From assembly GCA_009773355.1 (NCBI GenBank), contig WRPG01000078.1, forward strand, positions 1 through 35,395: 35,395 bases of DNA. Reading direction: 5' to 3'. The notes under the pieces are model-generated. The model saw only the letters and a list, made by a program, of their open reading frames with translations. It did no database searches and was not told where the DNA came from. The DNA comes from Limisphaerales bacterium. GTDB taxonomy: Bacteria; Verrucomicrobiota; Verrucomicrobiia; Limisphaerales; SXTU01. The position numbers and the translations under genes are program-made. Position 1 is the first letter of the stretch; each line of letters begins with the position of its first letter. Positions 22,159 through 29,936 of this stretch are shown piece by piece.

Positions 22159-23682
22159 TCAACCCGGCGGCTGGCTGCCCGCGTCGGAAACAGGCGGCGG
22201 ACGCAGCAGGTCGGGCATCGGCTCCACCTCGGCGAGCGACTTGCCGCCGCTGGCGGAACCGAGCTTGAGCAAACGCTCGCCGCTGGGCCGCACCATGCGG
22301 TCGTAACTGCCCACGGCGTCATTGTATGCGGAGCTGGCGCGCTCCAGGCCGCTGCGGATGCGCTCGAAGTGTTCGGAGAACTTCGCCACGCGCGCGAACA
22401 ACTCGCCCGCCGCCTCGGCAATCTCCCGCGCGTTCACCGTCTGCTCGTGCTGCTGCCAGCTCACGCTCACGGAGCGCAGCAGCGCGATGAGCGAAGCCGG
22501 CGTCGCGAGCATGATGCGCCGCTGCGCCGCCCAGACAATCAGGTCGTGGTCGCCCTCCAGCGCCGCGCTGAAGAGCGATTCAGCGGGCAGGAACAGGACG
22601 ACGTGATCGAGCGCGTTCGGGAACTGCGCCGGGTAATCGCGCTCCGCCAGCGACCGGATGGTGCCGCGCAATTTCTCGGCGTGGGCGGCCAGCGACTCCG
22701 CGCGCTTCGTCTCATCCGCCGTGCCCAGCGCGTTGAGGAAGTCGAGGTCCGGCACCTTGGCGTCCACGATGATGAGCCGGTCGCCGGGCAGCCGCACGAT
22801 CAGGTCAGGCTTCTTGTCGTCGGACTGCGCCTGCTCGGTGAAGTCGCAGTGCGCGCTCATGCCGGCGGCCTCCACCACGCGGCGCAGCGTCTCCTCACCC
22901 CACTTGCCGCGCGCCTGGTTCGAGCTGAGGACCCGCCGCAGTTGCAGCGTCTCGGTCGAAAGTGTCTGGCTCTGCTGCGCCAGTGATTCGAGATGCTGCC
23001 GCACTTCCCCCAGCGTCTTCGACTGCGTGGTCTCGCTCTGTGCCAGCCGCTCCTGATACGTCTTCAACTGCTCCTCCAGCGGCTTGACCAGCGTGGCGAT
23101 GGCCTCCTGCCGCTGCGACAAGTCGCCCTTCGCCGACTCCGCGAACTTACCGAGCGTCTCGTTGGCGAGGCGGAGAAACTCCGGCTGCGTCTGCTTGAGC
23201 GCGTCGGCGCTGAGCGCCTTGAAGGCCTCGCGTAAATCAGCCAGCGCCTTCTCCTGCGCTTCCCTCGCCTCCCGTAACTGCCGCTCGTGAAACTCACGCT
23301 GTTCCGCCAGCAGCTTGTTAGCAGACTGGAGCTGCGCCTGCGTGGCTGCAAGCTGGTGGCCGGTCTGGGTCAGCTTGGTGTTCGTATCACCCAGCTCGGC
23401 TTCGCGCTGTTGCAATTCTTGGCGGATCTCCTCGACATGCTTCGCCGCCGCTTGCTGGCGCGCTTCGGTCGCGGCCAAGCCCGTGCTGGCCTCTGCCAAC
23501 TGCGTCCGCGTCCGCGCCAGTTCACCGTCACGATGCGTCAATTGCTGACGGAGTTCTGCTTCCAACAAGTTCACGGAAGCCAAGGGGGCTTCCGCTCGCT
23601 CGCCCCGGAACCGCGAGCCGAGCAACCAGCCAATGACGACACCGAGGACGACACCAAGAAGCAGGTAAAGCAACGGGTCCAT
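22159..23682 (-). CDS. rmuC: DNA recombination protein RmuC
   Basis: A 507-residue RmuC protein. The layout is typical: one N-terminal membrane helix (LLYLLLGVVLGVVIGWLLGS, about 4-23), a long coiled coil of about 160 residues (repeated Q/E/A/L heptads), then the conserved RmuC domain with RGKWGEETLRRVVEAAGM, PDLIVRLPGDRLIIVDAKVP and LFLPAESLFSAALE. The VDAK segment resembles a PD-(D/E)XK nuclease core. RmuC limits inversions at short inverted repeats in E. coli, which is notable in a genome this rich in palindromes. ATG 23682 is used; TTG 23688 is less likely. It stands 15 bases downstream of the alkyltransferase-like gene and is probably co-transcribed with it. Confidence 0.95.
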   Translation of the reverse strand: MDPLLYLLLGVVLGVVIGWLLGSRFRGERAEAPLASVNLLEAELRQQLTHRDGELARTRTQLAEASTGLAATEARQQAAAKHVEEIRQELQQREAELGDTNTKLTQTGHQLAATQAQLQSANKLLAEQREFHERQLREAREAQEKALADLREAFKALSADALKQTQPEFLRLANETLGKFAESAKGDLSQRQEAIATLVKPLEEQLKTYQERLAQSETTQSKTLGEVRQHLESLAQQSQTLSTETLQLRRVLSSNQARGKWGEETLRRVVEAAGMSAHCDFTEQAQSDDKKPDLIVRLPGDRLIIVDAKVPDLDFLNALGTADETKRAESLAAHAEKLRGTIRSLAERDYPAQFPNALDHVVLFLPAESLFSAALEGDHDLIVWAAQRRIMLATPASLIALLRSVSVSWQQHEQTVNAREIAEAAGELFARVAKFSEHFERIRSGLERASSAYNDAVGSYDRMVRPSGERLLKLGSASGGKSLAEVEPMPDLLRPPPVSDAGSQPPG

Positions 23683-23697
23683 GCGCAAAGGATGCGT

Positions 23698-24174
23698 TCA
23701 GACGAGTTTCTTGAACAGCCGCTTCTCAAAGTCCGCGACGAAGAAGCGTTTGCCCTTCTGCTGGACCTGATGGCCCTCCGCTTCCAGCCGCGCACGCAGG
23801 CCGGCAATGCCACCGGGATATTTGGGGTTCACCTCACCACCGACCTTGAGCGTGCGCCAGTAAGGGGTGACACGCTTCGCTCCGCCGGTCTCGGCTTCCG
23901 CAGCGGCGTGCGCGGCAATCCATGAAAAGATGCCGGTGGTGATGGGGCAGGCGAAGTCCGTGCCGTGCTTCGCGGCGAGCGCGGCGCGCAGCTCATTGAT
24001 GGTGACGACCCGGCCCTTGGGCACGCGTTTCATCAAGGCGTTCACCTCCAGCGGCGCGGGGATGACGAAGGTGCCCCCGCCCCAGCGCTTCGTGAGCTTG
24101 CCGCAAACTTGGGCGACCTTCGGGAGGCCCTTGCTATCGGCGAGCTTCTCGCGCCAGGACTTCTTGGGTTTCAT
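23698..24174 (-). CDS. MGMT-family alkyltransferase-like protein lacking the active cysteine
   Basis: A 158-residue protein related to the DNA-binding domain of O6-methylguanine-DNA methyltransferase (VPKGRVVTINELRAALA at about 51-67, then KVGGEVNPKYPGGIAGLRARLEAEG). In MGMT the active site is PCHR; here the corresponding stretch is TPYWRTLK (Pro104-Arg107), so no cysteine is available for alkyl transfer. That places it with alkyltransferase-like (ATL) proteins or a related divergent branch. ATL proteins bind alkylated guanine and hand it to nucleotide excision repair. The N-terminal 45 and C-terminal 20 residues are extra and basic (QQKGKRFFVADFEKRLFKKLV). It lies just upstream of rmuC, forming a plausible DNA-maintenance pair. 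Confidence 0.8.
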   Translation of the reverse strand: MKPKKSWREKLADSKGLPKVAQVCGKLTKRWGGGTFVIPAPLEVNALMKRVPKGRVVTINELRAALAAKHGTDFACPITTGIFSWIAAHAAAEAETGGAKRVTPYWRTLKVGGEVNPKYPGGIAGLRARLEAEGHQVQQKGKRFFVADFEKRLFKKLV

Positions 24175-24185
24175 GGACGGAGATT

Positions 24186-24264
24186 AACCACGAACAGACA
24201 CGAATGAACACGAACAAGAAGCCAGCCCAAGTGAGTCTCCCTTCGATTCGTGTCCATTCGTGGT
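24186..24264. repeat. Palindromic repeat, family A, copy 3
   Basis: The left arm 24186-24214 (AACCACGAACAGACACGAAT) and right arm 24242-24264 pair with several mismatches; it is the most diverged of the three copies. It sits between the ridA-like stop and the alkyltransferase-like start. Confidence 0.88.
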
Positions 24265-24272
24265 CGCCCCGC

Positions 24273-24653
24273 TCAGAAGTGGGCGATGACCTCGATCTCC
24301 ACGCTGGCCGCGCGCGGGAGGGCGGCGACCTGGATGGTCGAGCGCGCCGGAAAATCGCTGGTGAAATACTGGCTGTAGATTTCGTTCATGCCGGCGAAGT
24401 CGGCGAGGTTCGTGAGGAAGACGGTGCTCTTCACGACGTTGGCGAAGGTCAGGCCCTGGTCGTCGAGTATGCACTTCACGTTCTCCAGCACGCGCTGCGT
24501 CTGGGCCTTGATGTCGCCGGGGACGAGCTGGCCGGTGGCTGGGTCGAGCGGAATCTGGCCGGCGCAGAACAGCAGGTCGCCGACGCGGACAGCGTGGTTG
24601 TAGGGACCAACGGCAGGCGCGCCCTTGGCGGGTTTGATGATGGTTTTAGTCAT
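24273..24653 (-). CDS. ridA: RidA family enamine/imine deaminase
   Basis: A 126-residue RidA (YjgF/YER057c/UK114) protein. It starts with the typical KGAPAVGPYNHAVRVGDLLFCAGQIPLDP. Arg104 (FPARSTIQVAALPR) is the residue that binds the substrate carboxylate in RidA enzymes, and Glu120 (SVEIEVIA) is also conserved. It hydrolyses reactive 2-aminoacrylate-type enamines released by PLP enzymes, protecting the cell; it is a cytoplasmic trimer in the family. The length is standard. It is on the same strand as the thioredoxin-like gene 56 bases upstream and the alkyltransferase-like gene downstream, the latter across a palindromic repeat. Confidence 0.95.
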   Translation of the reverse strand: MTKTIIKPAKGAPAVGPYNHAVRVGDLLFCAGQIPLDPATGQLVPGDIKAQTQRVLENVKCILDDQGLTFANVVKSTVFLTNLADFAGMNEIYSQYFTSDFPARSTIQVAALPRAASVEIEVIAHF

Positions 24654-24709
24654 GCGGCGCGAGAGTTAAGCAGCCGCCCACCGATGCGCCAGCAAGATTT
24701 CCGGAGCGC

Positions 24710-25531
24710 CTACTTCTTCAGCGCCTTGGCCACCGCCTCTTCCAGCGCCTCACCGCGCAGGTTCTTGGCGATGATCTTGCCCTCGCCGTCGAGCAGGTAG
24801 GTGGCGGGGATGGAGTTCACCCCGTAGGTGCCGGCGAGTTTGTTCTGCCAGCCCTTGCCGTCGTAATACTGCGGCCAGGTCATCTTCCGGTCGGTGATGA
24901 AGCTGTCCAGCTTGGCGCGGTCGGAGTCGAGGCTGATGCCGATGATCTCGAAGCCCTTGGGGTGATGCTTCTCGTAGGCCTTGAGCACATTGGGCAGCTC
25001 GCCGATGCACGGGCCGCACCACGTCGCCCAGAAGTCCACGAGCACGACCTTGCCCTTGAAGCGCGCGATGGAGAGCGGCTTGCCGGCGAGGTCCTTCTCG
25101 TCGAAGTCCGGGAACTTCGCGCCGACGGCGAGCTTGCGCTGGACTTCCTTCGAGGCCTTCTGACTCTCAATGCTCGCCAGCATCCGGTCCACGGCAGCAG
25201 CGGGCTTGGTGTCCGGGAAATCCTTCTTGAGCTGCTTGAGGAGCGGCAGGCCCTTGGCCTCGTCGTCCAGCACCTGGACATAGAGCATCGCCTTCATCAG
25301 GAGGATCTGCGCCACGTCGTCGGTCTTCTCGTCCTTGTGGGCGGCCAGGAGCTTGTCGAACTCGGCAAAGTTCTCGGCGAGATCCTTCTCGGTGGTCTTG
25401 CCGGCGGAAATCTTGGCGCGGACCTTGCCCACCAGTTGTTGCAGCTCGGCTTTCGCGTCACCCGCTTGGGCGAGGTGGGCGGTCAGGAGCAGCGAGAGGG
25501 CAAGGGCAAGGATGCGGAGGGAATTTTTCAT
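24710..25531 (-). CDS. TlpA/ResA-like thioredoxin, exported
   Basis: A 273-residue protein with a signal peptide (MKNSLRILALALSLLLTAHL, cleavage near 23). Residues about 27-130 are a helical region with TPR-like character. A TlpA-type thioredoxin domain follows: VGAKFPDFDEKDLAGKPLS, VLVDFWATWCGPC with active-site Cys172 and Cys175, ISLDSDRAK, and the cis-proline segment NSIPATYLLDGEGK. It should reduce disulfides in the periplasm, for example in cytochrome c maturation, but no cytochrome maturation genes are nearby. ATG 25531 is chosen for the signal peptide. It lies 65 bases downstream of the DUF5069 gene on the same strand. Confidence 0.93.
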   Translation of the reverse strand: MKNSLRILALALSLLLTAHLAQAGDAKAELQQLVGKVRAKISAGKTTEKDLAENFAEFDKLLAAHKDEKTDDVAQILLMKAMLYVQVLDDEAKGLPLLKQLKKDFPDTKPAAAVDRMLASIESQKASKEVQRKLAVGAKFPDFDEKDLAGKPLSIARFKGKVVLVDFWATWCGPCIGELPNVLKAYEKHHPKGFEIIGISLDSDRAKLDSFITDRKMTWPQYYDGKGWQNKLAGTYGVNSIPATYLLDGEGKIIAKNLRGEALEEAVAKALKK

Positions 25532-25596
25532 GAGCGTGCGTGCTGGGCAGCATGACAGCAGCCGACCACGCCTGCGGCAAGCTGAATCCACACCAC

Positions 25597-26028
25597 TCAA
25601 ATCCGCCGCTCGTCGGCGTCAATGTAGTCCACGAAGCACTGGAGATCGTCGCGATGGCCGAGGCCGGACTGCTCTTTGCGCATCTGGAGGCGGGCCTTCA
25701 GCGCGGGGTCGTCGCCGCGCCCGTAGTCGAGGACGGCCTGGTTGAAGGCCGCCTTTTCCTCAGCGGACTTCTTCACGTTCGTCGCCACCCAGTCGCACAC
25801 CTGCCCGTCGGTCACGGTGGCCTTCACGACGGCGATGAACTGCTCCGGGGTCACGCCTGCGGCAGCGCACCACTTCGCGTCGAAGCCCTTGTGGGCGAAG
25901 TTTTCCTGGTAGTCGGCGTGCAACTGGCCGGCGAGGTGGAGGCGGATCTTGTCCACGAAGCGCGGCAGGTAGGCCCAGCCGGCCATGATTTCGCGGGCGC
26001 TGCGGGGGTAGATGATGGCGTTGCTCAT
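25597..26028 (-). CDS. DUF5069 protein
   Basis: A 143-residue protein recognisable as DUF5069 from YPRSAREIMAGWAYLPRFVDKIRLHLAGQL (about 7-36) and the FDAKWCAAAGVTPEQFIAVV segment. The family is common in Verrucomicrobiota, Planctomycetota and some proteobacteria and has no known function. It is small, mostly helical, with no signal peptide. Its ATG overlaps the TatD stop by 4 bases (ATGA), so translation is coupled to TatD and SufE. That link to iron-sulfur assembly and a metal hydrolase is context only and does not define the activity. Confidence 0.85.
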   Translation of the reverse strand: MSNAIIYPRSAREIMAGWAYLPRFVDKIRLHLAGQLHADYQENFAHKGFDAKWCAAAGVTPEQFIAVVKATVTDGQVCDWVATNVKKSAEEKAAFNQAVLDYGRGDDPALKARLQMRKEQSGLGHRDDLQCFVDYIDADERRI

Positions 26029-26870
26029 GCGGGGAGTGTCTGTGCATTCGCAACGGTGTCAATCACGCGGGCAGTGAAGAGGCGCCGGACATTTTCCTCA
26101 ACCTGCGCCGTCAACTCCGCCAACGGCACGCCCCGCAGCTCCGCCATGAACTGATAGACCGCCGGCAGGTTCGCCGGATGGTTCAACGGCTTGCCGGTGC
26201 TGGTGTCAGTCAACGGATTGGCATTCGCCGCGTCGGGCAGCAACTGGTCGGGCGCGTCCGTCTCGATCAGCAGGCGGTCGGCGGGGACGAGCTTGAATGC
26301 CGCGCGCTGGCGCGCCTTCCGCTCGTGCATGAACCAGCCTGGAAAACTGAAGCGCGCGCCGAGCTTCGCCAGCGGCGCGACCATCTCCGCCGGGCCGCCG
26401 TAGCTGTGCAGCAGGAAGCCGCGCGCGGGCCGGGGCGTCGTGCGTAGCAGCTCCAGCAGCCGGCCCCAGGTCTGCAAGCAGTGGATGCTCGCGGCCAGAT
26501 CGCGCTCCGCCGCCAGCCGCAGTTGCGCGAGGAACACTTCCTCCTGCCCGTGGTAAGCCAAGCCCGGCTTCCAGCGGTCCAGGCCGATTTCCCCAACCAC
26601 CGCACCGGGCGTGCGGTCGAGGAACTCCACGAGCGTCTCGCGCCAGCGCGGCATGCGCTCGCCCACATACCACGGGTGATAACCGAAGCTCGGCACGACA
26701 AGGTCCGGGAACTCCCGCGCCAGCGCCGCGACCCGCGGCCAGTCCGCCTCGCACGAGCCGTTGACCACCATGCGTGCGACGCCCGCCCCCCGGCACGCCG
26801 CGACGAGTTCCGCCTGCCGTCCGCCGAAGCGGTCGTCGTGCAGGTGATTGTGGGCATCGTAGAATTTCAC
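26025..26870 (-). CDS. TatD family metal-dependent hydrolase
   Basis: A 281-residue TatD-type TIM-barrel hydrolase. Metal ligands can be placed: His7 and His9 (YDAHNHLHD), Glu in VVGEIGLDRW, His in AASIHCLQTW, His in FLLHSYGG and Asp in LLIETDAPDQLLP. Family members are metal-dependent DNases or quality-control nucleases. The start is GTG 26870, which overlaps the sufE stop by 4 bases (GTGA) and puts the HxH motif at the N-terminus; an ATG-like longer frame is not needed. It overlaps the DUF5069 start by 4 bases downstream. The three genes form a compact operon. Confidence 0.92.
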   Translation of the reverse strand: MKFYDAHNHLHDDRFGGRQAELVAACRGAGVARMVVNGSCEADWPRVAALAREFPDLVVPSFGYHPWYVGERMPRWRETLVEFLDRTPGAVVGEIGLDRWKPGLAYHGQEEVFLAQLRLAAERDLAASIHCLQTWGRLLELLRTTPRPARGFLLHSYGGPAEMVAPLAKLGARFSFPGWFMHERKARQRAAFKLVPADRLLIETDAPDQLLPDAANANPLTDTSTGKPLNHPANLPAVYQFMAELRGVPLAELTAQVEENVRRLFTARVIDTVANAQTLPA

Positions 26871-27307
26871 AGTGTCGCCGCCGCCTGCGCGCAGGCGCGG
26901 ATCCGCTCCCACACGCGCGAGAGCACATTGCGCCGGTTCGCCGTGAGGTGCTGGTTGATGCCGACCTCTTCAAGGAAGTCCGGCGGCAGCGCGAGAATTT
27001 CCGCAGGCGGAGCGCCGCTGTAGAAATCGCAGAGCAATCCAGCGACCGCGCGGACGATCTGCGAGTCCGAGTCGCACTGGAAGTGGCAACGTCCCTCGCA
27101 CGATTCCGCCACGAGCCACAAATTAGCGAGGCAGCCAGGCACGCGGTTTGCCTCCGTCTTCAGCTCGGCGGCGAGCGCCGGCCGCTGCCGCGCCTGCTCC
27201 ACGAGCCATTGCAACCGCTCCTGCGGATGCCGGAAGCCGCCGAGCCGCGCGAGCAAGGCGTCACGCCTGGCGGCGAGCGGCGGTGGAGGGACGGCGTCAA
27301 CGGACAC
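26867..27307 (-). CDS. sufE: SufE family protein (Fe-S cluster sulfur acceptor)
   Basis: A 146-residue SufE/CsdE-like protein. The catalytic cysteine is Cys59 in ANRVPGCLANLWLVAE, aligned with Cys51 of E. coli SufE (V-x-G-C-x-S/A-x-V/L-W). The end, GINQHLTANRRNVLSRVWER, matches the family's LTPSR-type helix. SufE takes persulfide sulfur from the desulfurase SufS and passes it to the SufBCD scaffold; none of those genes is in the window. The start is GTG 27307. The gene leads a three-gene operon with TatD and DUF5069, each overlapping by 4 bases. It is divergent from the PQQ-propeller gene, 84 bases apart. Confidence 0.92.
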   Translation of the reverse strand: MSVDAVPPPPLAARRDALLARLGGFRHPQERLQWLVEQARQRPALAAELKTEANRVPGCLANLWLVAESCEGRCHFQCDSDSQIVRAVAGLLCDFYSGAPPAEILALPPDFLEEVGINQHLTANRRNVLSRVWERIRACAQAAATL

Positions 27308-27391
27308 GGGAGCAGATTAGTTGCCCACGTCACGCGAGGCGAGCGGCAGTTGAATGGCGGCGGCGGCGGCCAGTCCAATCGCGCCAACGAA

Positions 27392-28621
27392 ATGAAACTC
27401 ACCGTTCGCCTCGCTCCCCTGCTCTGCCTCGCCACCCTCGCCCACGCCGCCACCGACTGGCCGCAGTTCCGCGGGCCAAACGGTGACGGCCATTCCTCCG
27501 CGAAGAACCTGCCGCTCACCTGGGACGCCACGAAGAACGTCGCGTGGAAGACCGAAGTTCCCGGCAAAGGCTGGGCCTCCCCTGCCCTTTTCAAAAACCG
27601 CCTCTACCTCACCACCGCCGAGGAAGTCGGCAGCGACCTCTCGCTCCGCGCGCTGTGCCACGAGGCCGCCACCGGCAAGCCGCTCTGGGCCACTGAAATT
27701 TTCCTCACGCCACCCGTGAAACACCACGCGAAGAACAGCCAGGCCAGCCCCACGGCCATCGTGGGCGACGACCGGATTTACGTTCATTTCGGCCACTACG
27801 GCACCGCCTGCCTCGATCTCGCGGGCAAAATTGTGTGGAAGCAGACCGAGCTGAAATACTCGCCCGTCCACGGCAACGGCGGCTCGCCCATCCTCGCCGG
27901 CAACGCGCTGATCTTCAGTTGCGACGGCGGCAGCGACCCGTTCGTCGTCGCGCTGGACAAGACCAGCGGCAAGGTGCTGTGGAAAGTGAAACGCGCGACC
28001 ACCGCCAAGCGGAACTTCTCCTTCAGCACGCCCACGCTCATCACGGTGAAGGGCCAGCCGCAGCTCATCACGCCCGGCAGCGGCGTCGTCTGCGCGCTTG
28101 ATCCGAAAACCGGCGCGGAACTCTGGCGCTGGCGCTACGGCGAGGGCTACTCCGTCATCCCCAAGCCCGTCTTCGGCCACGGCATGATCTACCTCAGCTC
28201 CGGCTACGACAAACCCGTGCTCCACGCCATCCGCGTGGACGGCCAGGGCGACGTGACCGACACGCACATCGCCTGGAAACTGGAAAAGGGCGCGCCGCAC
28301 ACGCCCTCGCCGCTGCTGGTGGGCAACGAGCTTTACGTCGTCTCCGACGCCGGCATCGCGACCTGCCTCGACGCCAAGACGGGCACAGTCCACTGGTCCG
28401 AGCGCGTCGGTGGCAACTACTCCGCCTCCCCGCTGCTGGCCGATGGGAGAATTTACCTCCAGAACGAAACCGGCACCGGCGTCGTGCTCAAGCCGGGCAA
28501 GACCTTCGAGAAGCTGGCGGAGAACGCGCTCGGCGAAAGGACCCTGGCCTCCTACGCCGTGACCGACGGCGCGCTCTTCATCCGCTCGGACAAGCACCTC
28601 TACCGCATCGGGGCGAAGTAG
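27392..28621 (+). CDS. Secreted PQQ-like beta-propeller protein
   Basis: A 409-residue protein with a short signal peptide (MKLTVRLAPLLCLATLAHAA). It then shows the start typical of PVC propellers (DWPQFRGPNGDGHSSAKNLP) and seven or eight PQQ/Kelch-like blades with the recurring A-x-D-x-x-x-G-x-x-x-W pattern (ALDPKTGAELWRWRYG; CLDAKTGTVHWSERVGG). The residues needed to bind PQQ in true quinoprotein dehydrogenases are not evident, so it is most likely a BamB-like or outer-membrane-associated binding protein rather than a dehydrogenase. ATG 27392 is chosen for the signal peptide; the frame is open far upstream but overlaps sufE antisense. It converges with the NHL-repeat gene. Confidence 0.9.
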   Translation: MKLTVRLAPLLCLATLAHAATDWPQFRGPNGDGHSSAKNLPLTWDATKNVAWKTEVPGKGWASPALFKNRLYLTTAEEVGSDLSLRALCHEAATGKPLWATEIFLTPPVKHHAKNSQASPTAIVGDDRIYVHFGHYGTACLDLAGKIVWKQTELKYSPVHGNGGSPILAGNALIFSCDGGSDPFVVALDKTSGKVLWKVKRATTAKRNFSFSTPTLITVKGQPQLITPGSGVVCALDPKTGAELWRWRYGEGYSVIPKPVFGHGMIYLSSGYDKPVLHAIRVDGQGDVTDTHIAWKLEKGAPHTPSPLLVGNELYVVSDAGIATCLDAKTGTVHWSERVGGNYSASPLLADGRIYLQNETGTGVVLKPGKTFEKLAENALGERTLASYAVTDGALFIRSDKHLYRIGAK

Positions 28622-28760
28622 TTGGCGGCAGTCACCGGCCCGTCGTCCCCGCCATAAGAACGGCTCCGTTGCGGCGGTTTCGGTGGAACTCCTCCGGTTT
28701 CCGGGCAACCACCCCGCACTTCCGCCGGTTGGGCGGCCGTTGCGATGGCCGGCCAACGCT

Positions 28761-29804
28761 TCAGTGCTTGCGCACGAACTTCTGCGCCCGCTTCCCGATG
28801 ATGTCGCCGGCGTAGATGTTGCCCTTGGAGTCGAGGGCGAGGCAGTGGAGCCAGTTGAGATCGCCGGGCTTTTCCTTGTCGTCCTCGCCCTTGGGCACGG
28901 TCCAGACCTGCGTGGCGCGGCCGCTGGGGTCGAACTTCATGAAGACTTGGTCCTTGGGCGGACAGCTCAGGGGCGCGCCGGGATACTTGGGGTCGTTGCG
29001 CCACGGCATCGGCGTGGAGCCGCAGACCCAGACCTCGTCCTTCGCGCTGATCCAGAAGCCCCACGGGACGATGACGTTGGCCCACGAGTCGAGCAGCTTG
29101 CCGGCCTGGCTGAAGACCTGCACGCGGACGTTGTTGCGGTCGGCGACGTAGAGGCGGCCCTTGGAGTCCATGTCAATGGCGTGCGGGATGGAGAAGTGCT
29201 GCGGCCCCGTGCCGAGGGTGCCCCACTGGCGGATGAACTTGCCGTTCTTGTCGAAGTGGACGACGCGATTGTTGCCGTAGCCGTCGGAGATGAAGACATC
29301 GCCGTTGGGCGCGATCACCATGTCGGTGGGCATATTGAGGCGTTTGGTGTCCTCGCCCAACTCGCCCGGCACGCCGAAGGTCTGGAGGAGCCTGCCCTCG
29401 GGCGTGAACTTGCGCACGACATGGAGGCCGACATCGGAGAGCCAGATGTTTCCCGCGCGGTCAATCTTGAGGTGATGGGCGTTGCTCACGACGCCATCGC
29501 CCCACGCGCGGATGAACTTGCCGTCGGCGGAGTAGACCTGCACGGGGTTGTTGGTGCGGGTGAAAATCCAGACGTTGTCCGACTTGTCCACGGCGATGCC
29601 CGGCACATGGCCGAAGTGGACGCCGGCGGGGCGCTTGGGCCAGGTGGGGTCCACCTCATACCACGGGGCGAGGTTGACCTGCGGGTATTTGGATTCCGTG
29701 GCCGCCGCCTTTTCCGAGGCGGTCTTCGCCTGCTGGGCGGAGCCGGTGTTGAGGGTGAGGGCGAGGGCGGCGAAGGCGAGTGGGAGGCGAAACACGTTTT
29801 TCAT
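28761..29804 (-). CDS. Secreted NHL-repeat six-bladed propeller protein
   Basis: A 347-residue protein with a signal peptide (MKNVFRLPLAFAALALTLNTG). NHL-type blades repeat through the chain: VPGIAVDKSDNVWIFTR, HHLKIDRAGNIWLSDVG, TDMVIAPNGDVFISDGYGNN and IPHAIDMDSKGRLYVADRNN. The fold resembles the lyase half of peptidylglycine alpha-amidating monooxygenase and 6-bladed sugar lactonases. A GxxNxxVxxFD pattern follows each blade. Enzyme activity is not certain; similar proteins are very common in Verrucomicrobiota and Planctomycetota and are thought to be exported binding proteins. The 139 bases to the PQQ-propeller stop (28622-28760) hold no gene or clear repeat. Confidence 0.9.
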   Translation of the reverse strand: MKNVFRLPLAFAALALTLNTGSAQQAKTASEKAAATESKYPQVNLAPWYEVDPTWPKRPAGVHFGHVPGIAVDKSDNVWIFTRTNNPVQVYSADGKFIRAWGDGVVSNAHHLKIDRAGNIWLSDVGLHVVRKFTPEGRLLQTFGVPGELGEDTKRLNMPTDMVIAPNGDVFISDGYGNNRVVHFDKNGKFIRQWGTLGTGPQHFSIPHAIDMDSKGRLYVADRNNVRVQVFSQAGKLLDSWANVIVPWGFWISAKDEVWVCGSTPMPWRNDPKYPGAPLSCPPKDQVFMKFDPSGRATQVWTVPKGEDDKEKPGDLNWLHCLALDSKGNIYAGDIIGKRAQKFVRKH

Positions 29805-29848
29805 GGGTGCGGGGTGAGATTGAGCGGCAAGGCGGAGGAATTCAAGCG

Positions 29849-29936
29849 TGAGCAGGTGAGAAAGCGGGAAAGTGTGCAGGTGAGAGCACGGAGCCGATGC
29901 TCACTTTCTCACTCTCCCACTGTCACACCTGCTCAC
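29849..29936. repeat. Palindromic repeat, GTGAGCAGGTGAGAAAG type
   Basis: Left half 29849-29875 and right half 29902-29936 are imperfect inverted complements; the outer GTGAGCAGGTG and CACCTGCTCAC pair exactly. The right end includes the stop codon of the CDF transporter gene (29933-29935). Confidence 0.82.

Noticed and set aside
27317-28756. 479-codon minus-strand frame opposite the PQQ-propeller gene
   Set aside because: Gly/Ala/Val/Arg-rich shadow; the plus strand has a signal peptide and regular blades.
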